From positions 1 through 64,000 of the forward strand of contig CANNZV010000121.1 in assembly GCA_947561585.1 (NCBI GenBank): DNA of 64,000 nucleotides, given 5' to 3'. The translations under genes and the position numbers were made by a program. The stretch comes from Caprella mutica (taxonomy: Eukaryota > Arthropoda > Malacostraca > Amphipoda > Caprellidae). Below are positions 45,401 to 60,400 of this stretch, one piece after another. How positions within the stretch are numbered: the stretch's first letter is position 1; the number at the start of each line of letters is the position of its first letter. Under the pieces are notes generated by a model, which was not told the DNA's origin, ran no database searches, and was given only the letters and a program-made list of their open reading frames with translations.

Positions 45401-48400
45401 GATGCAATGACTGTCCGTGTGATGGGTCAGACACAGGAGTCGGAAAGTGGGTGTTAACAACTTAATATAAAGGTCAATCAGAAAATTGTAAAGGTCAGGT
45501 TGGTTTCTGACTTTGTTTATACCCACCTTGCGAATACTGTAGTGTCAGACTATAGAGACTATCTGTATAGCTACCATGCAAATTATAAACCTTTTTAATG
45601 GCATTTAGCAATAGAAATGGGTCTACAGGACACGGACATCCAATCAGGACACTGTTAGCAATATAGGGACACAGTAAGTACCTCAATCAGGACACTGTTA
45701 GCAATATAGGGACACAGTAAGTACCCCAATCAGAACACTGTTAGCAATATAGGGACACAGTAAGTACCCCAATCAGGACACTGTTAGCAATATAGGGACA
45801 CAGTAAGTACTCCAATCAGGACACTGTTAGAAATATAGGGACACAGTAAGTACCCCAATCAGGACACTGTTAGCAATATAGGGACACAGTAAGTACCCCA
45901 ATCAGGACACTGTTAGCAATATAGGAACACAGTAAGTACCCCAATCAGGACACTGTTAGCAATATAGGGACACATCAAGTACCCGAATCAGGACACTGTT
46001 ACAATATAGGGACACAGTAAGTATCACAATCAGGACACTGTTATAGGGACACAGTTCATTTTTAACATTCTGACAGCTAGTGAATAGTTAGATTATCTCA
46101 AAGAATCTCTTAAATACAAAGTCTCGCCTTTCACCTGCATTACGATATTTCTAGAGTATTCATAAAGTAACTAACTGATACTTAATATTGGATCCTGCGT
46201 CTCTTAATGCCTCCTAAATAGTGTACTAACTCTAATTACTTACTGTAATGTAGAGACCCTATTGACTTCTTGATATCGTGACACTGAGGTATAACTCCAC
46301 CTGCCGGCCAGTCTATAAACTATGCAAAGTAACACCCCCCCCCCCCATACCCCCTATTGAACAGCTTATAAACTTTAACAACCATTTGCTGTTAGTGCTT
46401 TAAAGGGATTTAACGGGATTAACTTCACTGTTTATGCTGCCTTAAAATGTGAACTGAAGTTTGTGAATTAGACAATTTTCAAAATTTGTGAGCAAGAAAA
46501 TTTTCGAAATTGTGGACATACAAAATTTTGGAGATGAAAATTGTTAGTGTGAATTGACGAGTTACCCAGTGAGAAACTTATGGTGGGGCAATAGCCTCAC
46601 AATATCTTCACTGAATTTAAATGATAGGTGCTACCTTTAAAATATTATAAAACTAAATTTATAAATTGAAAAGCGAGTGAGACGACACAAAAAGTTTCCA
46701 TTCTTTTATTTTTCTAGAGCTTTCGAATAATTCAATATTCATTATCAATATCCTAATTTTGACTAATTTTAAACAAAATAAGTAGAAATAAGAAGTATTA
46801 TGGATACCAATATTAATAAAGTCACCGAACTAATTCACAAATAATATAGAAAAAGGAAAAATCATAGAAATAATAAGTTATTAACCCAAAATAGCTAAGT
46901 TAAATGAACTCGCTTGTTCATTAAGCGATGGAGACTGTTTATGAATGTTTATAGATTCCAATAAACGAATATCACACTGGTTTGAAGTTTGCAAAATTTT
47001 GAAATTTTCTTCCTGAATTGGGTGATTATTATCTAAAGAATGATTACGAATTGAACTGTATGGTGGGGAGCTATAGGGGTTATTAGTTCTAAAGGATATT
47101 CCCTTATGCTGAGAAATTCTCACCTTTAACTGCATCATGGTCTCACCAATGTAAGTGGACTGGCACTGTCCACATGAGTATTTATAAATGAGACCAGAGG
47201 ACAGTAAAGGTGGAATTTTATCTTTATGAGGGAAAAATGAACCAATAGTGAAAAGGATGGAATTTTTTTTTGTCGTCTCACTCGCTCTTCAATTCATAAA
47301 TTTACTAAGATTTACAAGAAGGAAGCCAATTACTGAAAAACTAAATATGTTGCATTATTTTCATTGATTTTGCTTATATAGGTCTTAAACTATTAAAATC
47401 TCGGATTTCCAGCAACTCGAGGTAAGATTTAATAGTAAAAAGTTATAATTGCCTCTGAGACACTCTAGACTCTACCTTCACTGTCCAACATTTCTAAGAT
47501 TAAATAGATGAACAAGTTATATCGTATTGTCATAAAATTGATGGTATTTAGGTATGTAATCTTGTTTTCAGGGTAATTGTAATGATGGTGCGTTCTCGTT
47601 CTGAAGAACTTGAAGGAAATTCCTCAGTTTCACGAGAACCAACCGTTCCCGTGACGAAGAACGTTCGTCAAGTTCGTGGAACTCGACGACACGGTAGATA
47701 CAGTGTGGCAGAAAAGTAACTTAACACTTTTAAATGTTTATTGAATGAAGACCGACTGAACTATCGATATCAAATTTATTTGAATTTATAGACAAAATCT
47801 CATAGATATTTTTACAGTATATATAGACAAAAGATTTAAGTTTTTCTAAAGATGTTCCTAGTTATTGTTCTAACAAGAGTGCACTCCTTACACAGTATTT
47901 TGCAAAACATTCTAGTGTGTCCCTCAATATTTAGTTAATTTCTTCTATTATGTTGAGTTCAACTTTTTGGGATTTTCAAGCCTATTTTTGTAAGCTTTCG
48001 ATTTTGAAGATACCCCCAAAAGAAAAAGTCAAGAGGGACTAAATCAGGAGATCGAGTTGGCCATGAGATTTCACTGCAATGTCGAATTAAGCGACTTGAA
48101 AATGCTTCTGTAAATATGGCCATGTTTTCTTTGGCGGGAGTTTTTTATCTACATCATACATATTGTAAAAAAAACTTTGAGATTTTGTCAATAAATTCAT
48201 ATTTATTCGATATTTGTAATAGAATTTTTTTTCTTGCAATAAACATTTAAAAGTGTAAAGTGACTTTCCCACCACCCTGTATTACGTCGAGCTGTCCTTC
48301 GTGGCAGCCGTGACGTCACAAACGTAAACAAACAAACAGAAAAGGCGGGAGAAACACCTGTTCTTATTTGTACATTAATAAAATTGATAATTGACATAAT

Positions 48401-51400
48401 ATTACATGTTTTGAGATTCATTGATAATTAATCAAACGGTTTAAACCCACCGAACCAAATTAGTCATTATTAAACCACGGAATCGTACACATTGAAGTGG
48501 TTGCACGGGAACGCTAACCGAGGGACCGTGCTTCGTACCTTGAAGGAACGTTCTTCGAGTTCTTCAGCACGGTTATAGGAAGCCATTTATAACGTGTCTA
48601 TCACCTTTGTTATTGTTTTGAATTGGTCGGCAATGGATCCAATTTTTCTTCGCTTGAAATTCGGAGGGAATACGATTTTTTTTCAAGAATAACTTAAATT
48701 ACATATTATGATGAAAATATAGAACCTAATTTGAAATGATTTCCAGTTTTATAATCAGTAACCTTAGCTCTAATGAATAGAGAGATGTTGAAATTAGAGT
48801 GGAGGGGACCTTTAATGCTATGTGATAACCAGGTGGTTATCTTCTCTAATTCCATGTGGTTATCCCTCATTAATGTAATTAATCCAATATAATGATATGT
48901 ATTTATTATTGTAGATACATATATCTTGATGAGGCAGGGTAAGTTACGACTTTTCGGACGGTATATATATAATAATTATTTAAATATTTATTTTTATTCT
49001 TATATTTTTTCTTATATGACCGAAGATGTGAAACTGTCCGTTAATTCGTAACTTACCCTACCTCATACAGGAAAACCTTTTATGAATAGTATTCCTTTTC
49101 TTCCTCCTGTTGGATGATAGTAACCAGAAAGACTATTTGTGGAAAATATATGGGTAGTTTAATGCAGTGTTGAATGAGATGATAAATTGTATTTAAGTTT
49201 TCATTTTCTGTTTTCAAGTTTGTCCTTTTACTTCAAATTCTCTAAATCGAAAATATTTAATTAGTATGATAACTTTTAAACTGTGTTTAAATTATGTAAT
49301 ATCCCAATAGATTCAATTATAATGACTCCATAAATACCACCATTAATTAATCACTAAATTGGCATTAATTAAATAATTTAGTCTCTTGTAACATTAACAC
49401 CTAATTGAAAAGTCCTCTTCCCAATTTAGTATCTGACCACTCTCCAATGCTATTCCTACCTATTCCTCCCCATGGATCGATACACTATTGACAGCTGTAC
49501 AATCAATAACCAATCAAGCGATACCGTTACAACATTGTCCGAGGTACGGTAAAGGTGCAGAGAAATTACTTTATTGCACTTTAGTTACACTTATATTTGA
49601 TAAAGTAAATAAATGGGATTTTGCGAGACATAATTTTTAACTATTATTTACTTTGAAAATTATTTTTATATATTTCTTTTTTTTTTCATTTTTTTTTTTC
49701 ATTTCAACGATTGTTCAAATATTTAAAATAAATCATCATTTACCTATCGACTAGAAACATAGTCTAAATTTCACAACTTCAAAACTTCCATATACATAAA
49801 TTATAGCCTCTACAAATTATTTTTAAAATCAGAATTAGAGACTTACAATATTGTTTTCTTTGGATTATTAACTCTCACACACCCTCCTCTCACACACCCT
49901 CCTCTCACACAGTCACACCCACCTCTCTCACCCTCCTAGAACCCCTACCCCTCCGCCACCTCTCAGTTTCACCTGAGAAGTACATAGTGTTCACAGTACT
50001 AATTTTCTGGTCGATAAACCAAATGTCGATAGAGACTGACAGGAGTGCTTGCACTGTGCACCTACCAGGTATTAGTGCACACCTACCAGATATTAGTGCA
50101 CACCTACCATATATTAGTGCACACCTACCAGATATTAGTGCACACCTACCAGGTATTAGTGCACACCTACCAGATATTAGTGCACACCTACCAGGTATTA
50201 GTGCACACCTACCAGATATTAGTGCACACCTACCAGATATTAGTGCACACCTACCAGATATTAGTGCACACCTACCAGGTATTAGTGCACACCTACCACG
50301 TATTAGTGCATACTGCACATCTACCAGGTACTATTCTCCCAGGGAGAAAATTAGAATGGTCCCACCTTTATTTACCCTCTGGGTAGGAACAATTAAAATA
50401 TAAAATTAGGCTCAGTCTAGGAAAGTGTATCTGTAATGATTTTTTTCAGTTTACTTATTTCACATATGAAGGATACTTTATTAATTTTAATGCTTGTAAA
50501 TATCTATATTATTGGTATTGGCATACGCTGACAAATTAAAACATGAAAAAAAGGAAATTAGAAAATGTTTTTTTTTAAATAAAAACATCTTTGATAAATT
50601 GATAAATAAATTCACATTCTTTGATAGTACATATTGGTGAAATAAGTTAATTTGCCCGGTTATCATTGTTCATTGGTTTGATATTTAAAGTTTTAATCCA
50701 AAACAAATTGTAAACCTTCTGTAATTGCCATGTAAAATTGTAATATAATGATAATTTGTAGTTAAAAATAGTAAAAGAAATAACTTAATATTTTATTCTA
50801 CAGTATTTACTAAACTTTCATATATCTTTATTTTCACATATCATTATTGCTTTAAATAATTGAAATAATTGTAACCCAATGTAACGTAGCGTCTGTTTTT
50901 ACATTACAGCTGGTGTTACACCTCTGTAATTAGCCGTTACATCTGTCACTGTGTAATGACACATGTAGGTTACTTCTATTGATCTGCAGATGTTTTCATC
51001 GGAACTATTTATCAAAAAATTGACCTAAATTATTTTATCGTTTTTTCTTATATGACCGAAGATGTGAAACTGAGCGATAATTCGTACTTACCCTGGACGT
51101 TTTGATAAATAAGCATAGTTTTTGGGTACTTAACATAGGATATCGTCAAGAATGTTAAAAAAACCTACAGACTATTTTTTTACATTTGGGGTAAATTACG
51201 ATTTTTTCATATTCGTTGAATGATTTATCGTCAGAAAGATGATTAGTTTATGATCGATTATAACCGCTTATCAAAAGATGATGATGATTATTTTTACATT
51301 GGGCGATAACTGGAAAGTAAATAATATTAGTAATATTTTTATAATAGATATTTATTTTAATAAAAAGACTTTAATAGTCTGTGTAGTATGTATATGAAGC

Positions 51401-54400
51401 AGGGAAAACATTTCCATATGTCAATCAGACCACCACACTGAACCATCAGTCACTAAAAAGTTACTGGGAATTGTATTTCATACACTAGAAACATTTTTTC
51501 GACCATTTAGGAAATATATACATAATTTAACATTCGAACTCTTTATTTAAATTGGTCAAAATGTTCGATCGTGTATATTTCTCTTATATTATCAAAATGT
51601 GGAACTGTCCTATAACTCGTAACTTACCCTAGAACCGTAAAGCACCTCATATTACCCAGTGAATAAATCACACAAAGCTACCAAATCAATTTATTCCGAT
51701 TTCCCTGTAGTGCAATGAAGTGACTGGGGTGTGTTTTCTATCACCGTACTGTAGACACTCGATTGAGTGATCCTTTTTGTAGTCTATTTCAATATCACAT
51801 AGAAAAAATGTAGTGCAATGTTTGGGTATTATATTTTTGAATATTTAATTTTCTTATAGTTTATTCTACTTATCCTTTCGATTCAACAATTCGAATTTGA
51901 AAAAAAAAATAATATCGAGGAATTACTTTTTCGTATATATACCTACATGATCTGATGATTCTGATAAAAATTATTATCTTATGTTTTATATACTTTTTCT
52001 TATATATTATCAAAGGCTGAAAAGAATCACTTCCTTTCCTATCACCATTTCGCATAAATCCCCTGACTTTAAATCTAGAAGCTTATCCTTTCAATGAAGT
52101 TTTGAATATTGTCACCATTTGATGCAAAACAATATGGAGTCTGAAATGGAAATTTGAATAGTGAGATAAGTTTTGTGTTTTGATTGATTCGAAGTTTTAA
52201 CTAAGGAACTTATCTGGAAACTTTCCGGTAAGCCTATTTGAATTGATGAGATGGGGATTTTTATTTGAATTATATGTATATAAAAGGTACGGGTTATCAT
52301 TTGTTAAATGACTGACTATATTGGTGATCATTTGTCAAATGACTGACTATATTGGTTATCATTTGTTAAATGACTGACTACACTGGTTATCATTTGTTAA
52401 ATGACTGACTACACTGGTTATCATTCGTTAAATGACTGACTATATTGGTGATCATTCGTTAAATGACTGACTATATTGGTGATCATTTGTTAAATGACTG
52501 ACTATATTGGTTATCATTTGTTAAATGACTGACTACACTGGTTATCATTTGTTAAATGACTGACTATATTGGTTATCATTCGTTAAATGACTGACTATAT
52601 TGGTGATCATTTGTTAAATGACTGACTATATTGGTTATCATTTGTTAAATGACTGACTATATTGGTTATCATTTGTTAAATGACTGACTACACTGGTTAT
52701 CATTCGTTAAATGACTGACTATATTGGTGATCATTTGTTAAATGACTGACTATATTGGTTATCATTTGTTAAATGACTGACTACACTGGTTATCATTTGT
52801 TAAATGACTGACTACACGGGTTATCATTTGTTAAATGACTGACTACACTGGTTATCATTCGTTAAATGACTGACTACACTGGTTATCATTTGTTAAATGA
52901 CTGACTACACTGGTTATCATTCGTTAAATGACTGACTACACTGGTTATCATTTGTTAAATGACTGACTACACTGGTTATCATTTGTTAAATGACTGACTA
53001 CACTGGTTATCATTCGTTAAATGACTGACTATATTGGTGATCATTTGTCAAATGACTGACTATATTGGTTATCATTTGTTAAATGACTGACTATATTGGT
53101 TATCATTTGTTAAATGACTGACTTCACTGGTTATCATTTGTTAAATGACTGACTACACTGGTTATCATTTGTTAAATGACTGACTACACTGGTTATCATT
53201 TGTTAAATGACTGACTACACTGGTTATCATTTGTTAAATGACTGACTACACTGGTTATCATTTATTAAATGACTGACTACACTGGTTATCATTTGTTAAA
53301 TGACTGACTACACTGGTTATCATTTGTTAAATGACTGACTACACTGGTTATCATTTGTTAAATGACTGACTACACTGGTTATCATTCGTTAAATGACTGA
53401 CTACACTGGTTATCATTTGTTAAATGACTGACTACACTGGTTATCATTATTTATTTTTGAAAAATTTAAAAATCTATTTATTGGTTAAAATTTATCATAG
53501 CTTCTGGTTATCAAACAAATTTTTTCCTATAATATTTTTATTAAAATTGTAAGAACTGTTTATATTTACGCCATATAACTCTGTGAACCCTATCAACATT
53601 TTATAGGTTACCAAGGGTGGTTATTAAGGTGATAATCACCTCCTCAATCACCTTAGTGTTACCCTCACACTCTACCATCAATATCTACCTTAATTATTCA
53701 CCTTATGAGGTGATTGGTGAACTACATCTACTGGTGAATATAATTGGGTAAGTTACGAATTATAGGACGGTTCCACATTTTCGTGCATATAAGAAAAAAC
53801 ATATAATTATTATTTACCTTCATTTTTATTATATTTTTTTTTTTTCCTATTATCGTAAATGTGGACCCGTTCGATAACTTGGAACTTACCCTATCCGTGT
53901 GATTATGAAAAGACGATATCCAGAAAAATAATCGTACACTTACTATAAAAATGTATTCTATAATTAAATAATGAATTACCTTTTAATAAGAATTCTATAT
54001 GAATTATCTTTATATTATATCTTGCTTTATCAAATTACCCTGTAAATCTCAATATTAGCGTTGATAAATAACTCTTGTAATTGTTTTAAAACTCCTTTTT
54101 TAATTAATGAATTACATCACTTAAAAGAATACCACACTATAAAAGTGGTATCGATACCTTATTGCACAAAATAAAATGTAGGTATATTTTTTCTCTCCAT
54201 TACATTTTTCACAATAAATGTCTTAACTTCACAACTTTTTATAGCTTTTTTCTCCAGAGAAATTCCTCTAATTGATAAATACGGACCTAGCTATACTCTC
54301 CAGTAAATTATTTCCTCTCGTTGTTTTAACATTTAAAAAATGTATTTTGTAGTTTTAATTTATTAATTTTCAAATAAGTATGTAGATAAATTAATTATTA

Positions 54401-57400
54401 ATTCAACTGCTCATAACTTAAAAATAATGCGAGATATTTCAATTCTTTTTGTTACAGTATATTCAGAAAAGTGTTTTTTTATATTACTCCACCAAATGAC
54501 GTTAAGTTTGAAATATTTTTCATCTCTCAGCGTTGAGTTGAAATATAGTGATAAAAAAAACAGACAAAAGTGATTCAAAAGCTTGAACTATTGTTTTATA
54601 TTTAATACGTACACTATTATTTATTATAAATTATTTATAAGAACATGTAAAATATACCCTCCATTCCAATAAAAGAAACAAAATATAAAAGGATTTACTC
54701 GACATGATGGCACTTATTTGCTGCACATTTTACGCATGTTGCTCACTGGGCTCTTTTGATTAATCCAGGATTATTCTTTAAAACTTCAATTTATTCTATT
54801 CCTCAGGTCATTCAAATTATCAGGCAGAGATAAATAGATTTTATTCTTAGCATATCCCAACAGAATTAAAATTACAAGGTATGAGATATGAGATTCTGGG
54901 AGGCCATTCAATGTCATGTCCAATTGCAATTATTCTGCTGGTGAACCGTTCTTGCAAATGATTGCGTGATTCCACCAGCTTCAATTGAAGTGTTCTCCCC
55001 ATAAATAATCTAAGTTCGGTATAATTTCTCTGCTCAAAAAGTGGAAATAATTTTATATCATAAAAATATTGTCTAACAAAAAAACAATATAATTTTAAGT
55101 TTTTGTATAATTTTCACCTGGAAAACTGTTTTGTTCAACTTACCTTCTTACCACTATTTTTGAACACAATGCTGAGTGATGAATAATAGTACCGATTTAA
55201 CCATTTTGTGGAGTGATATTAAACACTTTTTTGGACATAATGCAACAAAAAATATCTTTATTTATTTATTCATTAAGTCATTTGCAGTTGAATTCGGACT
55301 TCTTATTTTGTGGTCCATACTATATGACCGAAAATGTGGAACCGACCGATAACTCGTAACCTCAATCTTCTATGGCCCCACCATAACTTTGTTCTCCTAT
55401 GACGTCACAACTCCCCCGCATGGCGGGAATTTCCGTGCACACCTCATTGGTCCATTACCCGGTGTTGTGTTCCCCCCCAACTTCGGTAATTTGGACACCG
55501 CGAAATGAATCTCGAGGAGTGATTTGCGATGGGGAGGGGGGGGAGAGGGGGGTCTTAATGGTTCAGAAACATCTAATGAATATAGCGGTGGGGGAGGCAT
55601 ATGTATACGGTGGGAAATTATCCTGTTTTATCCTATAGAAGTTTTTAATAGCACAATATGATGATGTTTAAATGTTATTACTTATCAATTTTGTAAATTG
55701 TATAACCGATTGGAAGGAAGAATTGTTAAGGAAATTGTACTGGAAGTCTTTCTTAAACCTCTGTCAAGCCTATTGTATAAAGTATCAGCAACATTCTTTA
55801 AAATTAAACATTATATTTTTGGGGTCAATTCATTTCACACTTAAATTATCTCAAAATCTTACCATTAGCCAAATATATAAACCCTGATGATAGCATAACC
55901 TCCACCATGTGAACAAAGAGTGCACACCTATTACCATATCATGTATACCACCTATAGTCCTATTATTCCTATCTAATTCATTGTACTGGCCTATCACACA
56001 TTCTAATTTCATTATAACACAGGTTAGACCCCACTAGGGGCCATCACTCAAGTTACCCCAGACAGCGTTCATATTCCCCACAATCTACCCCAGACAGGCC
56101 CTCTTTCCCCCTACCTAGGGACTAATTTAACTCATATCACCTCGAATATTGCTCTAATGGAGTTACTAGGCCCTTAAATGAAAAAAGAGTAACCTATAAA
56201 TATGGGGGAAATATAGGAATAATAAGGAATTCACCTGTTACGAATTATCGGTCAGTTTCGCATCTTCGGTCATATAAAAAAAACTATATAATAATAATTA
56301 TTTACTTTTTTATTTAAAAGGTATCCATTATACTTGCATGTATCATGGATACTAATTGAAATAATAATAATAATTATAATATCTTTTTTCCTCTATGACC
56401 CGAAGATGTGAAACTGACCGAAAATTCGTAACTTCCCTACAAATTATAAAGGAATTTGAATTAACATGAAAAAGTTATTTATTATAAAATATAAGGTTAT
56501 TGGGTGCCCATACTGGCTGAAATATTTTTTCTCTTTCTCTCGCCTCCATCTCCCTCCTTCTTAAATGCCTCCCCCCTCTGCCTCCATTACTCCATTGTTT
56601 GATTGACAAACTCCCTAATCCCCCCATTAGCAGACACAGTGAAGATGCTCTGCTAGCTACACACAAAGCTGTGGCAATGAACACAAGGCTATTATTTTCC
56701 ATTCTAAAGCGTTTACCATAACAAAATATACACTTAGAAGTAAACTTATGAATTATTCCAACCCTTCACATTATCATATGTTTATTAGGGATGTCATAGA
56801 TATGTTTTTCAATAGAACATATTCCATCAATTCAACTAAGAGGTCTTAGATAAGCTCGTAGGCTTCATTTACTATCACCTCTTCATTTTCCTCTTCCATC
56901 CGTGAGTGCAGCCACCGGTGCTTGTGTCCCTTTTCATCACATTCCTTGGTAAGTGAATGCGTTCACAGAGTAACTTTTCTGCATCCATGATCATTGTCAC
57001 CGATGGTGGTAAGTGACTTTGTTCATGGAGCCACTTTCCTTTCTCACTACTTCTTCCAGTCCCTTGTATTTAATTTCCTTTTGACGTCAGCAGTATAGCC
57101 TTTGGTTCTGAAGCAGACGTTAAACCCTAACTAATTTAAATTAATTACCAGCATCAATTTAACTAGTGGTATCGATATCTCATTGACTAGTCTGTTCAAT
57201 TCAAGTCCCTATCCTATCTACCCGATGCACTCTCTTTGCAGTGTCTATAGGACATCTTTACGATATTCATCCTATCCATTAACCCTATTTGCCTAAATGC
57301 TATCCCCCTATTCTAACACCTCTCAAACCCTCTAATGTTTAGGGGGGGGGGGAGGCTTAACCCCCTAAACCCCCTACTCTAGCATCTAGGCTACAGTAGC

Positions 57401-60400
57401 ATGGATGCTATGTCTATTTTCTATTAGTATCCTATCGACTAATAGTAAACAAAATAATTTAACACAGTTCACTATTTATTATTTTTGTATTTATTCTAGC
57501 GAAAAATTAACGTAGCATTTCATCTGATCTCTCCATCTTGTTTCATCATTGCATGTCAAGTTACCTTGATCTGCATTCAAATTATTTTGATAGTGGTAAA
57601 GAAGGCTCACAATACCTGCCAACAACTGGTGGAGGTTAATAACTCATCATAGTTTGTGTGTTTTTTAGCATTATAGATACACACATTCTTAAATCTTATT
57701 TCTACATGTAAATCTTACTTGCTGTCATGTATAAATCTACGTAATTTACTTTGAAAATATTACTTACTATTACATATAAATCTACGGCTTTTACTCCTAA
57801 TATTGTATTTACTATTGTTATATTGTATTCTTAGTATTCTATTGTATATTTTGATTACTATTATATCTACATATATGCGTATATTCTTATTTTACGTGTG
57901 TTGTATGTAGAATATAAAATCAATAAAATTCCATCACACAAACTGTTCGGAAATATATCATTTCTTGAGAACTGTATAACATTTCAGTTTGGGGGGTTTA
58001 TGTTATTTTTTATTCCTAGTGATTCATCCCATCTCTCCTACCTGTGCATCTTTCTCACCTGTTTTTCTCATGGAGGTCTCAGGTGACTCAGGCTTTTTAC
58101 CTGAGATTTTCCCTCACTGTGAGCAATACTTTAGGCAGTGTTATTAGAGTGAAGTAGGGATAATAAAGACAAATATAATCTTAATAATGAAGTATTTAAT
58201 ATATTCAAAATTATAACTGTTTAATTTCAATTGAAGGCGTGACAAAATGAAATGACGTGTATGGTACATTAAATGTATTATTTATCAATGCACTCATTTA
58301 GAGCTTTTATCAGGACAATGCCTAGGAAAATATCAGGACATTGCCTAGGAAAATATCAGAACATTGCCTAGGAAATTATAAGGACATTGCCTAGGAAAAT
58401 AAAGGACATTGCCTAGGATAATATCAGGACATTGTCTAGAAGAATATCAGGACATTGCCTTGGACAATATCAGGACATTGTCTAGGACAATATCAGGACA
58501 TTGTCTAGGACAATATCAGGACATTGTCTAGGAAAATATCAGGACATTGTCTAGGAAAATATAAGAACATTGCCTAGGACAATATCAGGGAATTGCCTAT
58601 GACAATATCAGGGCATTGCCTTGGACAATATCAGGACATTACCTAGGACAATATCAGGACATTGCCTGGGACAATATCAGGACATTGCCTGGGACAATAT
58701 CAGGACACTGCCTAGGACAAAATCAGGACTTTGCCTAGGACAATATCAGGACATTGCCTTGGACAATATCAGGACATTGCCTAGGACAATATCAGGACAT
58801 TGCCTAGGACAATATCAGGACATTGCCTAGGACACTATCAGGACATTGCCTAGGACAATATCAGGACATTGCCTAGGACAATATCAGGACATTGCCTAGG
58901 ACACTATCAGGACATTGCCTAGGACAATATCAGGACATTGCCTAGGACAATATCAGGACAATATCAGGACATTTTAAACATAGCACACCTTTCCTTTACC
59001 TGCTGCAAAGGTGTATTGTGAGGCCAAAGGAGTATCTGCTCACTGCCTGTGCTATTCCTTCGGGAGAGGTGTGGGGGTGGCACGTAGCCATCTAAACTTT
59101 ATGAGGTCATAAATGTTAGATGCGTGAGGCTATGATGAGCAGGGAGAGGGGAGATGAGAGAAAAGAGAGAGGGGAGATGAGAGAAGAGAAAATGAGGAGA
59201 AGAGAGAGAGGGGAGATGAGAGAACAAAAAGAGGGAATGAGAGATAAGAGAAATATCATGCATTAATAAGCATTGTTACAGTCTGGTGGTAAGTGACTTT
59301 GTTCATGGAGCCACTTTCCCTTCTGACTGCTTCTTCCAGTCCCTTGTATTCATTTTCCTTATGACGTCACTGATATTGTGCTTGATAAGATTTCAAACAC
59401 TCTTTTTTTAATTTTATTTCCCACAATGAATTACCCTCAAACTATTTTCCATCTCAATTAATTACTCTCATACTATTTCCAGACCCTGTGAGTAGTCAGC
59501 GGAGTAACTCGAGTCTTTCGGAGTACCAAGTCAGTCCGGAGTACCAACTTTTCGACTCCGGAGTGTACACAGCTTTGCAAGGACCCCTAAGGATCGTCAT
59601 CAAGGGGAACAGTTCACTGTGGTGAGGGTCCTAGCAACCTTTGTAATGTTTTTAGTAGCAGTGAAAAAAGAATATGATAGCTATTTACTTAAGCTACCAG
59701 GTGTATGATAATAACAATGGAAATTAAGATTTAATTCATTGTGTTAAAATACATGTTGAACATTTTGATTTTTTTTAAATATTTGAACCAATGTAGGATA
59801 GGTAGCTTGCCCAGGAAACAATTATTTCTTGGGAAACATTTTACCAGTATCGGCAAATTTGTAGCAATGTTGAGGTAATGTTGACCCAAGTAACATTGAT
59901 ATCTATATGGTTATATACTAAATAGTAATGTGAGTTGAGTTATCGGACAGTTTCACGTTTTCGATCATATGAATAAAGAATAAATAATTATTATTTAACC
60001 TTCATTTTAGTGGTAAGTTATTTAAAGTTAATAATAATTATTAAAGATTTCTCTCTTGCGTGATCGGAACCATGTCAGCGTTCGTTAACTTGTCACTCAC
60101 CCTTATTCACTTCACAGGTCCCCAAGGTTCCCTGAAGGTGAACTGACGTCAGAGTACCTGAAACTGTCCGTCCACCTGCCCCCATCCCAAGATGAGGTAT
60201 GGGGGGTGATTGTGGGGCCCATTGTACGGGGGGTGCAGTACGACACCAATATCCCCTGTGGGGTGGTGGCGGTGGGGGGAAACCACATCATCAGGTATGG
60301 GAGTATATGTGAAAAATGGGGGTGTGAGATTTTTAACATTAATGGAAATTAATTGGATAGAAACTTAAATAATAGTTAAACTTAAATGTGAACTTGATAA

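Larger units (their letters stand above)
50400..52284. other. Intron 1 outside the MITEs, no gene recognised
   Basis: AT-rich sequence; TGTAAC-rich stretch at 50870-50960. ORFs here lack family resemblance. Confidence 0.4.

Noticed and set aside
50060..50325. Long overlapping ORFs on both strands over the 21-bp array
   Set aside because: A 21-bp repeat keeps any open frame open; there is no family resemblance or codon signal.
55397..55638. Overlapping GC-rich ORFs
   Set aside because: No splice context, family resemblance or phase match to either gene.
58621..58830. ORF over the 23-bp array
   Set aside because: Reads as a repeated peptide (DNIRTLPRT) from the minisatellite; not a gene.
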